10,092 nucleotides of DNA, taken from NCBI GenBank assembly GCA_003532195.1, contig DOFA01000272.1, positions 9,668 to 19,759 on the forward strand. The letters are read 5' to 3'. The notes below the pieces were generated by a model. It was not told where the DNA came from. It saw only the letters and a program-made list of their open reading frames with translations, and made no database searches. Made by a program: the position numbers and the translations under genes. This document shows, piece by piece, positions 1 to 6,677 of this stretch (position 1 is the stretch's first letter; every line of letters begins with the position of its first letter). The stretch comes from Clostridiales bacterium. GTDB lineage: Bacteria > Bacillota > Clostridia > Saccharofermentanales > UBA5734.

Positions 1-921
1 GACGCCCTTCCCGGCCTGGCGCCGCAACTCGCCGCCGGCTTTCACCGCCGCTGGCAGGACCCGGCCAGCCGGCCGCTCGATATCATCATTTGCGAGAACA
101 AGCTGGACGCCGATCATTATCTGCGCGAACTGGTCCGCGAATATCTGCCGGGCGAAGAGAAAAACTGGCTGGATCAGCGGGTTGGTTTTGTCGAAGCCTC
201 GATCGGGCGCATGGTTCCGCTGATGCCCGAAGCCCTCAAAAAAGAACAGCCGCTGCTGATCCAGGTTGAACCTTACTGCGAACTGCCGGTCGACGCTGCC
301 GGTTTCCGCGGCCCGATACCAGAGTTAACCGGTCTGAAGCCTTTCGCCCCGTTCGCCTTTTTTATTCAACGTAAATTATATGTTCATAACGCCGGCCACG
401 CCATAACCGCCTACCTCGGATGGCTGCGCGGCCACGAGACGATTGCCGGGGCCATCGGCGACCCGGTCATCCTGCCGATCGTCCGGCAGGCCATGATGGA
501 GTCTGCAACCGCTTTGGCCAAGGCCTACCAGGTACCGGAAGCAGAGCTTAAGGCCCATGTCGAAGATTTGCTCGGCCGGTTCGCCAACCGCCGCCTGGGC
601 GACACGGTGTTCCGCGTCGGCCGCGATCCGCTGCGCAAGCTGTCGGCGGACGACCGGCTGGCTGGCGCCCTGCGCTTTATCCTGGAGCAAGGCCTGCAGC
701 CGGGCACGATCGCGCTTGGTCTTGCCGCCGGGCTGCTTTTCAGCCCTCCCGAAGATCCATCCAGCCAGAAAATGCAGTCCCGCCTGCAGCAGGACGGCCC
801 CGATGCCTTTCTGTCGGCGCACAGCGGCCTGTCCGGCTCCGCAAAGCTCGATGAATGGCGCGCGATGATTCTTCTGCTGCGCCAGGCACTGACAGCAGGG
901 CGCGCAGCCCGGGAGGAATAA
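1..921 (+). CDS. mtlD: Mannitol-1-phosphate 5-dehydrogenase family protein (5' end outside window)
   Basis: The frame is open from base 1 to the TAA at 919-921, giving about 306 residues; by comparison with typical MtlD (about 380 residues) roughly the first 80, including the NAD-binding Rossmann glycine motif, lie upstream. The sequence shows the family's conserved ENK segment (about base 88), an SIGRMVP stretch, and the catalytic-domain motif KLYVHNAGHA with Lys at 373, Asn at 388 and His at 397, followed by ITAYLG and later FANRRLGD and PLRKLSADDRL, all typical of MtlD. The family interconverts mannitol 1-phosphate and fructose 6-phosphate with NAD in the cytoplasm. The neighbouring PfkB kinase begins 4 bp after the stop, so the two are probably co-transcribed. 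The family also contains related polyol or hexuronate oxidoreductases, so the substrate is inferred from the GHAITAYLG-type motif and not proven. Confidence 0.85.
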   Translation, partial: DALPGLAPQLAAGFHRRWQDPASRPLDIIICENKLDADHYLRELVREYLPGEEKNWLDQRVGFVEASIGRMVPLMPEALKKEQPLLIQVEPYCELPVDAAGFRGPIPELTGLKPFAPFAFFIQRKLYVHNAGHAITAYLGWLRGHETIAGAIGDPVILPIVRQAMMESATALAKAYQVPEAELKAHVEDLLGRFANRRLGDTVFRVGRDPLRKLSADDRLAGALRFILEQGLQPGTIALGLAAGLLFSPPEDPSSQKMQSRLQQDGPDAFLSAHSGLSGSAKLDEWRAMILLLRQALTAGRAAREE

Positions 922-925
922 ATCA

Positions 926-2137
926 ATGACCAGTGAGCAACGTCCCATTTCCGCCATCGTCGCCGGCCATCTTTGCCTGGACATCGTACCCTCTTTCGCG
1001 GCCGACGGCGGCCACCAGATCAAGGACATCCTGGTTCCCGGCAAGCTGATCAACATGGGCGACGCGGCCATCTCCACCGGCGGCGCGGTTTCCAACACCG
1101 GCATATCCCTGAAGCTGCTCGGCCTGGAAACCCGGCTGATGGGTAAAATCGGCTCCGACTATTTTGGCAGCGGCGTCCAGCGCGTCCTGCAGCAATACGG
1201 CATCGGCGAAGGCCTGATTGTCGATCCCGCGGCAGCCACATCCTACTCGGTCGTCATCGCACCGCCCGGCATCGACCGGATTTTCCTGCACAACCCGGGC
1301 GCCAATGACACGTTCTGCGCCGCGGACCTTAATCAAGAACTGATCGCCCAGACCCGGCTCTTCCATTTCGGGTATCCGCCTTTGATGCGCCTGATGTACG
1401 TCAATGATGGCGCCGAATTGGTCCGCATCTTCAAGCTGGTCAAATCTCTCGGCGCGACTTCCTCCCTGGATCTGGCCCTGCCTGACCCGGCATCGGCGGC
1501 CGGACAGGCCAACTGGCTGAGAATCCTCGAGCGGGTCCTGCCCCTGACCGACATCTGCCTGCCCAGCCTGGAAGAATTGCTGTACATGCTGGACCGGCCG
1601 GTCTTTGAACGCGCCAAGGCGGCCGCCGGCGACCGCGACATCCTGAAATACCTGGACCTGTCCATCCTGCCGCGCCTGGCCAACCGGATGCTGAGCCTGG
1701 GGGTCAAGATCGTTGTGATCAAGCTGGGCAAATTCGGCTATTATGTCCGCACGGCCGACGCCGCGTCGCTGGCCGGCATCGGGCCGGCTCAGCCGTCCGA
1801 CCCGGCGAACTGGGGCCGCCGCGAGATCTGGGCGGAAGCCTATGATGTCCGGAATATCGCTTCGACCAGCGGCGCCGGCGACGCCAGCATCGCCGGCTTC
1901 CTGGCCGGCCTCCTGACCGGTCAGGCCATCGAAACCACCACCCAGTTGGCCTGCGCCACCGCCGGCTTGAAAATTCAAGTTAAAACATCGGTCGGCGGCA
2001 TACCGCCGCTGCCGGTTATCCTGGGCAAGCTGGCCGGATGGGCCAAGGAACCTGTCGACATCGACAAGCAATACTGGAACTACCGGCCTACCGAGAAATT
2101 ATGGTTTGGCCGCCGGGACAACCTGTTCGGCGGCTGA
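926..2137 (+). CDS. PfkB-family carbohydrate kinase, divergent, substrate unknown
   Basis: A 403-residue ribokinase-fold kinase. Visible family motifs are the N-terminal GGAVSN (residues 52-57), GSDYFG, the NPGAND segment, and the C-terminal anion-hole/catalytic motif GAGD at 316-319 with the presumed catalytic base Asp319. The usual DTTGAGD is here STSGAGD, and the protein is about 80-90 residues longer than common fructokinases (about 310-330). The extra length lies between the middle helices (about 220-250), before the GAGD motif (about 285-305), and in a C-terminal tail rich in Trp and Tyr. A GGGAGG ribosome site at 911-916 precedes the ATG with 9 bp spacing. It lies 4 bp after the mtlD-like gene, suggesting that both act on the same polyol or sugar pathway. 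The family phosphorylates sugars or nucleosides with ATP; the substrate cannot be read from the sequence. Confidence 0.85.
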   Translation: MTSEQRPISAIVAGHLCLDIVPSFAADGGHQIKDILVPGKLINMGDAAISTGGAVSNTGISLKLLGLETRLMGKIGSDYFGSGVQRVLQQYGIGEGLIVDPAAATSYSVVIAPPGIDRIFLHNPGANDTFCAADLNQELIAQTRLFHFGYPPLMRLMYVNDGAELVRIFKLVKSLGATSSLDLALPDPASAAGQANWLRILERVLPLTDICLPSLEELLYMLDRPVFERAKAAAGDRDILKYLDLSILPRLANRMLSLGVKIVVIKLGKFGYYVRTADAASLAGIGPAQPSDPANWGRREIWAEAYDVRNIASTSGAGDASIAGFLAGLLTGQAIETTTQLACATAGLKIQVKTSVGGIPPLPVILGKLAGWAKEPVDIDKQYWNYRPTEKLWFGRRDNLFGG

Positions 2138-2152
2138 ACGAACCTGACGGTC

Positions 2153-2231
2153 AGATCCGGCTTTCAGTTCCGGCTTTTGATCTGGCTTTAATTCCGGGTT
2201 TTAAACCGGCCTTTAAATCCGGATCTTAAAT
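2153..2231. repeat. Imperfect 12-13 bp tandem repeat between convergent genes
   Basis: CCGG (once CTGG) recurs at 2157, 2170, 2182, 2194, 2206 and 2219, giving steps of 13, 12, 12, 12 and 13 bp. Each is followed by a T-rich tract, so units read like CCGGCTTTTGAT. The array fills the gap after the PfkB kinase and runs over the stop codon of the AEC transporter. The outermost units form an 8-bp inverted repeat, AGATCCGG (2153-2160) with CCGGATCT (2219-2226). No function is proven; it could arise by duplication or serve as a transcription end region for both converging transcripts. Confidence 0.7.
2194..2209. terminator. Possible bidirectional terminator hairpin
   Basis: CCGGGTTTTAAACCGG can fold with CCGG/CCGG stems plus inner T-A pairs, and T-rich sequence lies on both sides. 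It sits midway between the ends of two convergent genes, where a shared terminator is expected. The stem is short and the U-tract imperfect, so this is a weak call. Confidence 0.3.
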
Positions 2232-3170
2232 CATCTGCAGGGACCGCAGGATATAGGATCCGACAAAGAGGGTGACGACGGAAAGCACGGTTGTGATCAG
2301 GATGATCTGGCCGGCCAGTTCGGCGTCGCTGTGCATGCTCTTGGCCATGACGTAGCTGGAGATGGCTGTCGGCGCGCAGAACAGGACAAACACGCCGCCC
2401 AGTTCCGGGCCGCGGAAACCGAGCAGGATCGCCGCCGATATGACCAGCACCGGAATGACCAGCATCCTGACGACCACGGCGGAAACCAGCAGCCGCACGT
2501 TGCCGGCGACCCTATGCCAGTTGAACTGGGCGCCCAGCAAAACCAGGGCCAGCGGGCTGGCGATGCCGCCGAGGTCCTTGGTCGCCCTGCTGATGAAGAG
2601 CGGCAGCTCCAGGCGCAGCAGGGAAAATACAGTACCGGCCAGGGCACCGATAATCAGGGGATTCTTGATGATCTTGAGCGCAATGACGCCGACATGGGAT
2701 CTGGGGTGCGAATCATCATAGTACTCCAGAATAAAAACAGCGATGAAATTATAGAGGCCGACCACCACCGGCAGGAGCATCACAACCGGCACAATGCCCG
2801 CTTCGCCGAAGAAATTACGGGCCAGCGGATAGCCCATGAGCAGAAAATTACCGCGGTAAATCCCCTGGATCAGGGCGCCGCGCTGGGGATTCCCCTTGAC
2901 AAACTTCGGCACGATCAGCATCAGCATCAGTACAATCAGCAAAATCGCCGCGATGACCAGGGCGTAGAGCTTCCAGGATATCTCTACCTCCAGGTCGAGA
3001 CTGACGATCGAAGAAAACAGGCTGATTGGGAAAGCGACGTTGAAGCAGAATTTATTGGCCTGGTCAATAAATGGCGAATTGATAACCTTGAGGTGCGTCA
3101 GCAAGTATCCCAGCGCGACGATCAGGATCAGCGGCATGACCGCGTTGAAGCTAAACCAGAAAACGTCCAA
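2226..3170 (-). CDS. AEC-family (auxin efflux carrier) membrane transporter
   Basis: A 314-residue hydrophobic protein with about ten predicted membrane segments. The first (FNAVMPLILIVALGYLL) and the following NKFCFNVAFPISLFSS are the conserved N-terminal signature of the AEC/MdcF-YfdV family, and the C-terminal half has the usual CAPTAISSYVMAKSM segment and a TTVLSVVTLF helix. Family members export or exchange small organic anions such as malate, malonate or oxalate; the substrate here is unknown. I chose a TTG start at 3170: it is preceded at 9 bp by GGGAGG (3180-3185 on the plus strand) and lies 4 bp after the exonuclease stop. An upstream in-frame ATG at 3272 would add 34 basic, non-family residues lying wholly inside the exonuclease gene. 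It is the last gene of the fructokinase-exonuclease-transporter cluster. Confidence 0.85.
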   Translation of the reverse strand: MDVFWFSFNAVMPLILIVALGYLLTHLKVINSPFIDQANKFCFNVAFPISLFSSIVSLDLEVEISWKLYALVIAAILLIVLMLMLIVPKFVKGNPQRGALIQGIYRGNFLLMGYPLARNFFGEAGIVPVVMLLPVVVGLYNFIAVFILEYYDDSHPRSHVGVIALKIIKNPLIIGALAGTVFSLLRLELPLFISRATKDLGGIASPLALVLLGAQFNWHRVAGNVRLLVSAVVVRMLVIPVLVISAAILLGFRGPELGGVFVLFCAPTAISSYVMAKSMHSDAELAGQIILITTVLSVVTLFVGSYILRSLQMI

Positions 3171-3174
3171 GGTT

Positions 3175-4047
3175 TCAGGCCTCCCTGTCGCGATCCAGGC
3201 GAATCGTGACAAACGCCTGGACTTTTGCCGAGTCTTTAACGCGGAACCGGCTCTTGCCGATAATCCGGCCATGCTCCGGGCAGGTAAAACCCGCTTGTGC
3301 TTTGCTGCCCTCCAGCTGCCATTCCCGCGTCTGTGTCAGCGCTGACTCGCAGGCTGGGCAGTGTAAAGGCAAAGATTGCAGATGGGTCAGAGCCTCTTCA
3401 ACCGAAACGTGGTCGTTGAGAAACAGCTGGCTGGAGCGGTTGATGTTGGGATCAAACGCATAGCGGTCAGCCAGATGCAGATCCGGCCGTTCCTTATGCA
3501 TAATGGCGCTGATCTCCGCCAGGATCCGGCCTGTATACCAGGCGTCGTTGACCGCCTGGTGGAACGGCTGGCTTTTCGGCAGGCGCAGGAAATCCACCGC
3601 GTACTCGATGCTGCGCTGCATATCGGCCTGCTCGATCAGTTCGTCAAAGAGATATTGCACATCCAGACAGCGAACCCGTAGCTGGTCAGCCAGGCCGTAG
3701 TATTTCAAATTCATTTTCAAAGCGGACGTATCGTTTTCACTCCAGGTGCAGAACAGATAATCCGGACCGCACCATTCAAGGAAACCGCGCGCGGCATCCG
3801 GAAAAGTCAGGCCGTATTTCAAGCTCTGCTGCAAGCGCCGTGTGACCGAGGCAACCTGGCCGGACAGAACCGGATATACCCTCGGCCGGATAAACACGCT
3901 GAACTTGCTGGTCTGTCGAAGTTCAGCATCCAGCTTGACCGCTCCAATTTCAATAATTTCAAATGGGATCGCATCCTGGGTCGCTTTATCGACTTTATTC
4001 ACTTTTCCGGCGACATTCCACTCCAGGTCAAATACAATAAAATCCAT
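3175..4047 (-). CDS. DEDDh 3'-5' exonuclease with C-terminal Cys/His cluster
   Basis: A 290-residue protein of the exonuclease RNase T / DNA polymerase III epsilon superfamily. Exo I is visible as FDLEW with Asp7 and Glu9, Exo II as the WSEND segment with Asp106, and Exo III as His163-x4-Asp168 (HQAVND), so the DEDDh metal-binding set is complete. The last third carries CPAC (Cys230, Cys233) and CPEH (Cys256, His259), a pattern suggesting a small zinc-binding element that could touch nucleic acid; that part is inference. Overall it resembles KapD-like exonucleases of Gram-positive bacteria. The ATG at 4047 fits, because family members begin just before the FDLEW strand. It starts 9 bp after the fructokinase stop and ends 4 bp before the AEC start, so it is very likely in one operon with sugar genes. 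Its nucleic-acid substrate is unknown. Confidence 0.88.
   Translation of the reverse strand: MDFIVFDLEWNVAGKVNKVDKATQDAIPFEIIEIGAVKLDAELRQTSKFSVFIRPRVYPVLSGQVASVTRRLQQSLKYGLTFPDAARGFLEWCGPDYLFCTWSENDTSALKMNLKYYGLADQLRVRCLDVQYLFDELIEQADMQRSIEYAVDFLRLPKSQPFHQAVNDAWYTGRILAEISAIMHKERPDLHLADRYAFDPNINRSSQLFLNDHVSVEEALTHLQSLPLHCPACESALTQTREWQLEGSKAQAGFTCPEHGRIIGKSRFRVKDSAKVQAFVTIRLDRDREA
3180..3185 (-). promoter_or_regulatory. Ribosome binding site deciding the TTG start of the AEC gene
   Basis: The minus strand reads GGGAGG here, 9 bases upstream of a TTG at 3170 and inside the last codons of the exonuclease gene. No comparable site favours the upstream ATG at 3272, and the family's N-terminal helix begins right after the TTG. 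Confidence 0.7.
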
Positions 4048-4056
4048 ATCCGCCGC

Positions 4057-5031
4057 TCAATCCAGCGTCGGCACGCCGGTCAGGCAAGCTTCAACTTCGG
4101 ATAGCGTCGGCATGGCAGGAAAACCGCCCCGGCGGGTGGTTGTCAGGGAACCGCAGGCATTGGAAAATGCCAGAAAAGCGGTCAGGTCGTCTTCGGTCAG
4201 GGACTGGACCGTTTTCCCGGATTGGAGAATCTGGTAGAGAAAACTGCCGGTAAAGGCGTCGCCTGCCCCGGTTGTGTCGATGGTCCGGACATCGTAGGCC
4301 GGCCGCCAGGCTTCGCAGCTGGCTGCGCGGGCATAGGCGCCCCTGGGGCCCATCGTGACCAGAACCAGTTTCAAGCTGTTCTGGCGCAGGATGGAATCGG
4401 CGCCGCGCACCATGTCGGTTTCGCCGGTCAGGAACACCAGCTCTTCTTCGGATATCTTCAGCACATCTGCCAGGGGGATGGCCTGCAGGATCACCTGACG
4501 GGCGATCTCTTCCGTAGCCCAGAGCGGCAGCCGCAAATTAGGGTCGAACGAGATGAGCTTGCCCTGCTCCCGGGCATAGCGGACTGCGGTCAGGGTAGCC
4601 TGGCGTGCGGGATCCGCGGTCATCGAGACGGCGCCGAAATGAAAAATCCGGCAGTCATCGATCAGGTTATACGACAGCTCCGAAGGTTCCAGCAGCAAAT
4701 CGGCGCCCGGGTTGCGATAAAATGAAAAGGTTCGCTCGCCCCGTTCATCCAGATGCACAAAGGCCAGGGATGTGTGGCAAGATGAAGTCATGACCAGGCC
4801 CCGGGTTGAAATCCCGAGCTGGTCCATGGCAGCTTTCAGGCTGTAGCCGAACTGGTCGGCTCCGACCTTGCCGATAAAGGCAGTCGTGCAGCCAAGCCGG
4901 CTCAGGCAGGCCAGGGCATTGGCCGGGCCGCCGCCGGGATTCTGCTCAAACAAGGGACGGTTTTGCGCCGAATGGCCGGCCGGAGTAAAATCGATCAGCA
5001 GTTCGCCGATCGCCGTTACGTCAAACATCAT
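4057..5031 (-). CDS. scrK: Fructokinase (PfkB family, ScrK-like)
   Basis: A 324-residue ribokinase-family enzyme with every fructokinase hallmark: N-terminal GELLIDFTP, the substrate-site motif NPGGGPANAL (31-40), GKVGADQFG, the FYRNPGAD segment, SFDPNLR, and the ATP-site motif DTTGAGDAF with Asp258 as presumed catalytic base. The family converts fructose to fructose 6-phosphate with ATP in the cytosol, which fits the mannitol-1-phosphate dehydrogenase gene nearby. Two tandem ATGs occur at 5031 and 5028. The AGAGGGAG ribosome site ends only 2 bases before the first, so the second ATG (protein starting MFDVTAIGE) may be the true start. A sigma-A-like promoter lies about 70-100 bp upstream. It is the first gene of a three-gene cluster. 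Confidence 0.9.
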   Translation of the reverse strand: MMFDVTAIGELLIDFTPAGHSAQNRPLFEQNPGGGPANALACLSRLGCTTAFIGKVGADQFGYSLKAAMDQLGISTRGLVMTSSCHTSLAFVHLDERGERTFSFYRNPGADLLLEPSELSYNLIDDCRIFHFGAVSMTADPARQATLTAVRYAREQGKLISFDPNLRLPLWATEEIARQVILQAIPLADVLKISEEELVFLTGETDMVRGADSILRQNSLKLVLVTMGPRGAYARAASCEAWRPAYDVRTIDTTGAGDAFTGSFLYQILQSGKTVQSLTEDDLTAFLAFSNACGSLTTTRRGGFPAMPTLSEVEACLTGVPTLD

Positions 5032-5050
5032 GCTCCCTCTTTCCCGCCAG

Positions 5051-5060
5051 TTTTCGAAAA
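5051..5060. promoter_or_regulatory. Candidate operator: 10-bp palindrome in fructokinase leader
   Basis: TTTTCGAAAA is a perfect palindrome with a central CG, lying between the predicted promoter and the ribosome site of the fructokinase gene. LacI-family repressors of sugar genes often use palindromes with a central CG, so an operator is possible. No regulator gene is in the window, and the site is short; weak call. Confidence 0.25.
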
Positions 5061-5066
5061 AGTTCC

Positions 5067-5081
5067 GCCGGTCTGGCCGGC
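5067..5081 (-). other. Small leader hairpin upstream of fructokinase
   Basis: GCCGG (5067-5071) and CCGGC (5077-5081) form a 5-bp GC-only stem around a 5-base loop, within the predicted 5' leader of the fructokinase transcript. There is no clean U-tract directly after it on the minus strand (GGAACTTTTT follows), so it is a poor terminator candidate; it may be an attenuator-like element or chance. Confidence 0.25.
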
Positions 5082-5099
5082 AAAAACTGATTCTATCTT

Positions 5100-5128
5100 A
5101 TCATAGCGGACACAGGCGGGCAATGCAA
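5100..5128 (-). promoter_or_regulatory. Sigma-A-like promoter for the fructokinase operon
   Basis: On the minus strand TTGCAT (5128-5123) is followed after exactly 17 bp by TATGAT (5105-5100). This is 4/6 and 5/6 agreement with TTGACA and TATAAT at the optimal spacing. It lies in the 124-bp gap between the cpsB-like stop and the fructokinase start, giving a predicted leader of about 60 bases. Read-through from the cps-like module is also possible, because no clear intrinsic terminator follows cpsB. Confidence 0.6.
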
Positions 5129-5144
5129 TGCGGGGGCGCATGAT

Positions 5145-5161
5145 CATTAACGAGATTAATG
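5145..5161. repeat. Short inverted repeat over the cpsB stop codon
   Basis: CATTAA and TTAATG flank a 5-base loop, and the second arm contains the TAA stop of the cpsB-like gene. There is no T-tract and the stem is AT-only, so an intrinsic terminator is not supported. Confidence 0.3.
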
Positions 5162-5950
5162 TGAAGAAGGATTTACCGCGGCAGACTGTCCGAGAAGCAG
5201 CTGGCCAGGATTGATTTGCATCAGCCTCTGAGCACGTTCTATACCATAGCGCCTGGATATCGATCTGAAAGCCCATCGGTTAAGCGGCGGCCGCCGCACT
5301 AAATCATGGGCGTCTGATGCTATGCAGTGAACCAGGTTCCGGTCCAGAAGCAGCCTGGCTTGCTGATAGCTAATCCTGGATCGTTTATGCCACTTCCAGA
5401 ACGGCACGTCACATAGCGATGAACAGTTGATCTGAATCAAAATCCGTTCCTGTTCTATCCAACGTTCAAGAATTTGTAAGTTATGTCGGCCGATGAGCAA
5501 ATTCCTTTCCGGATGCGCCAGCACAGGAGTATATCCCGTCAATTGCAATTGGAAGATAATCGGTTCGTAAATGGTTAGGTCGCACTGTTTTCCAGATGGA
5601 AATTCCAGCAAGAGATGATGCGTGCCTGCCAGGCCAAGCGGAAAAAGGCTGGCATAGGTTTCAAGAAAACGCGGCAGGTCTGGCGACAGGCGTATTTCTG
5701 CGCCCAGCCGAATTTGCAGATCGATGTTCCGATCGTTGATCAATGCGGTCAACTGATTATAAGTTTGGGCAATAGTCCGGAAAAATGCAAAGTGATCCTG
5801 GTCCGTAATCTGAGCGGGATTAAAATGAGGCGTGCAGCAGACTATCTTAACCCTTTGGCTGGCATAAGCCTGCGCCATTCGCACTGCTGCCGTGAAGTCA
5901 GTAGCGCCATCATCGATCCCTGGTAAAATATGGCTATGGATTTCAATCAT
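5156..5950 (-). CDS. cpsB: CpsB/YwqE-type PHP-domain protein-tyrosine phosphatase
   Basis: A 264-residue, apparently intact PHP-family phosphatase. The N-terminal metal motif HSHILPGIDDG (His5, His7, Asp13-Asp14) is a textbook CpsB/CapC/YwqE signature. Further presumed metal or catalytic residues are TPHF (His42), GAEI (Glu85), AHPERN (His146, Glu148) and SDAH (Asp213, His215). The length matches the usual 240-260 residues. The family dephosphorylates the C-terminal tyrosine cluster of the BY-kinase that controls capsule or exopolysaccharide synthesis; it is cytosolic, acting at the membrane-bound kinase complex. Its ATG overlaps the TGA of the cpsD-like frame as ATGA, and no good ribosome site of its own is visible, so translation is probably coupled. 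It is the last gene of the module, 124 bp before the fructokinase. Its partner kinase appears broken, so its present target is uncertain. Confidence 0.9.
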   Translation of the reverse strand: MIEIHSHILPGIDDGATDFTAAVRMAQAYASQRVKIVCCTPHFNPAQITDQDHFAFFRTIAQTYNQLTALINDRNIDLQIRLGAEIRLSPDLPRFLETYASLFPLGLAGTHHLLLEFPSGKQCDLTIYEPIIFQLQLTGYTPVLAHPERNLLIGRHNLQILERWIEQERILIQINCSSLCDVPFWKWHKRSRISYQQARLLLDRNLVHCIASDAHDLVRRPPLNRWAFRSISRRYGIERAQRLMQINPGQLLLGQSAAVNPSSH

Positions 5951-6677
5951 AGTTTTGTTCTATATCCGTTTGATGTGTCGTAATACTCAGAATGATAATA
6001 GCCGTCGTCATTAGCTTGGGCATTGATACCATTAAAAATAAATCCAAGGAGGTTCGCTTTGACCTGCTTGAGTTGAGAAACGACATGCTGCAGCTGTCTC
6101 TTGTCCGCCTTGCCATAACGAACCACCAGCACCGTACCGCTGAGTTTTGCTGCCAGGACTGCCGCATCAGTTACGACACCCGCCGGCGGCGTATCAAAAA
6201 AGACAAGATCATAATCGTCCTTAACGGTCTCGATCAGCTTGTCCATGTCTGCGGACATCATAAGCTCTGCGGGTTGGGCGGCACAGGACCAGAAGGCAAA
6301 ACCGCCAGATTGGGTGTTAACGAGTGCTGTATATAATCCGTGTAGCAATCAAGATTCAGCAAGGCCGAGGTCAGGCCTCGCCGATTAGATAAACCGAACA
6401 GCCGATGCAGTATCGGCCGGCGAAGATCCGCATCAACGAGTAAGACCCGCCGGTTGATCTGGGCGAAAGTAAGTGCCAGGTTAGCTGCGATGCTGGATTT
6501 TCCTTCAGCTTGGGCGATGCTGGTTATGCCGATTGTGGTTAGCGGTTTATCGACAGATGAGAATTCAATGTTTGTCCTTACCGTTTTAAAGGCTTCCGAA
6601 ACAATCGAAAGGGACTCGTGATGCGCCAGGAGTTCTGGCGCATAAATCGGTTTTCGAACCGCTCCTGTATTATTCAT
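5947..6677 (-). pseudogene. cpsD: CpsD/CapB/YwqD-type BY-kinase interrupted by a one-base frameshift
   Basis: Two frames together make one bacterial tyrosine kinase of about 243 residues, the normal size. The first frame starts with ATG at 6677 after a GGAGGAG ribosome site (6687-6681) and holds EAFKTVR (28-34, the oligomerisation motif with Lys replacing the first Arg), Walker A AEGKSS (Lys60) and Walker A' LLVDADLRRP (Asp82, Asp84), but stops at TGA 6260-6258 just after PSGPVPPNP. The second frame supplies the continuation AELMMSADMDKL, Walker B LVFFDTPP, and the C-terminal cluster GYYHSEYYDTSNGY. Continuity needs one extra base between 6271 and 6270, giving CCG-GCA instead of CCGCA. It overlaps cpsC and cpsB by ATGA. 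Alternatives to a dead gene are a -1 ribosomal slip on CCCG, restart at ATG 6261 (overlapping the stop as ATGA), or a sequencing error. The family phosphorylates itself and controls polysaccharide chain length. Confidence 0.88.

Noticed and set aside
923..2071. Long minus-strand open frame (382 codons) opposite the PfkB kinase.
   Set aside because: It is a shadow in GC-rich DNA; the plus strand has PfkB motifs and a good ribosome site.
2038..2229. A 63-codon plus-strand frame running from the PfkB 3' end through the tandem repeat.
   Set aside because: It overlaps the kinase gene in another frame, and its tail is simply the 12-13 bp repeat translated; no ribosome site.
2331..3209. Long plus-strand open frame (292 codons) opposite the AEC transporter.
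   Set aside because: Its product is full of Gln, Asp, Arg and His, typical of the complement of a hydrophobic membrane-protein gene; the minus strand carries clear AEC motifs.
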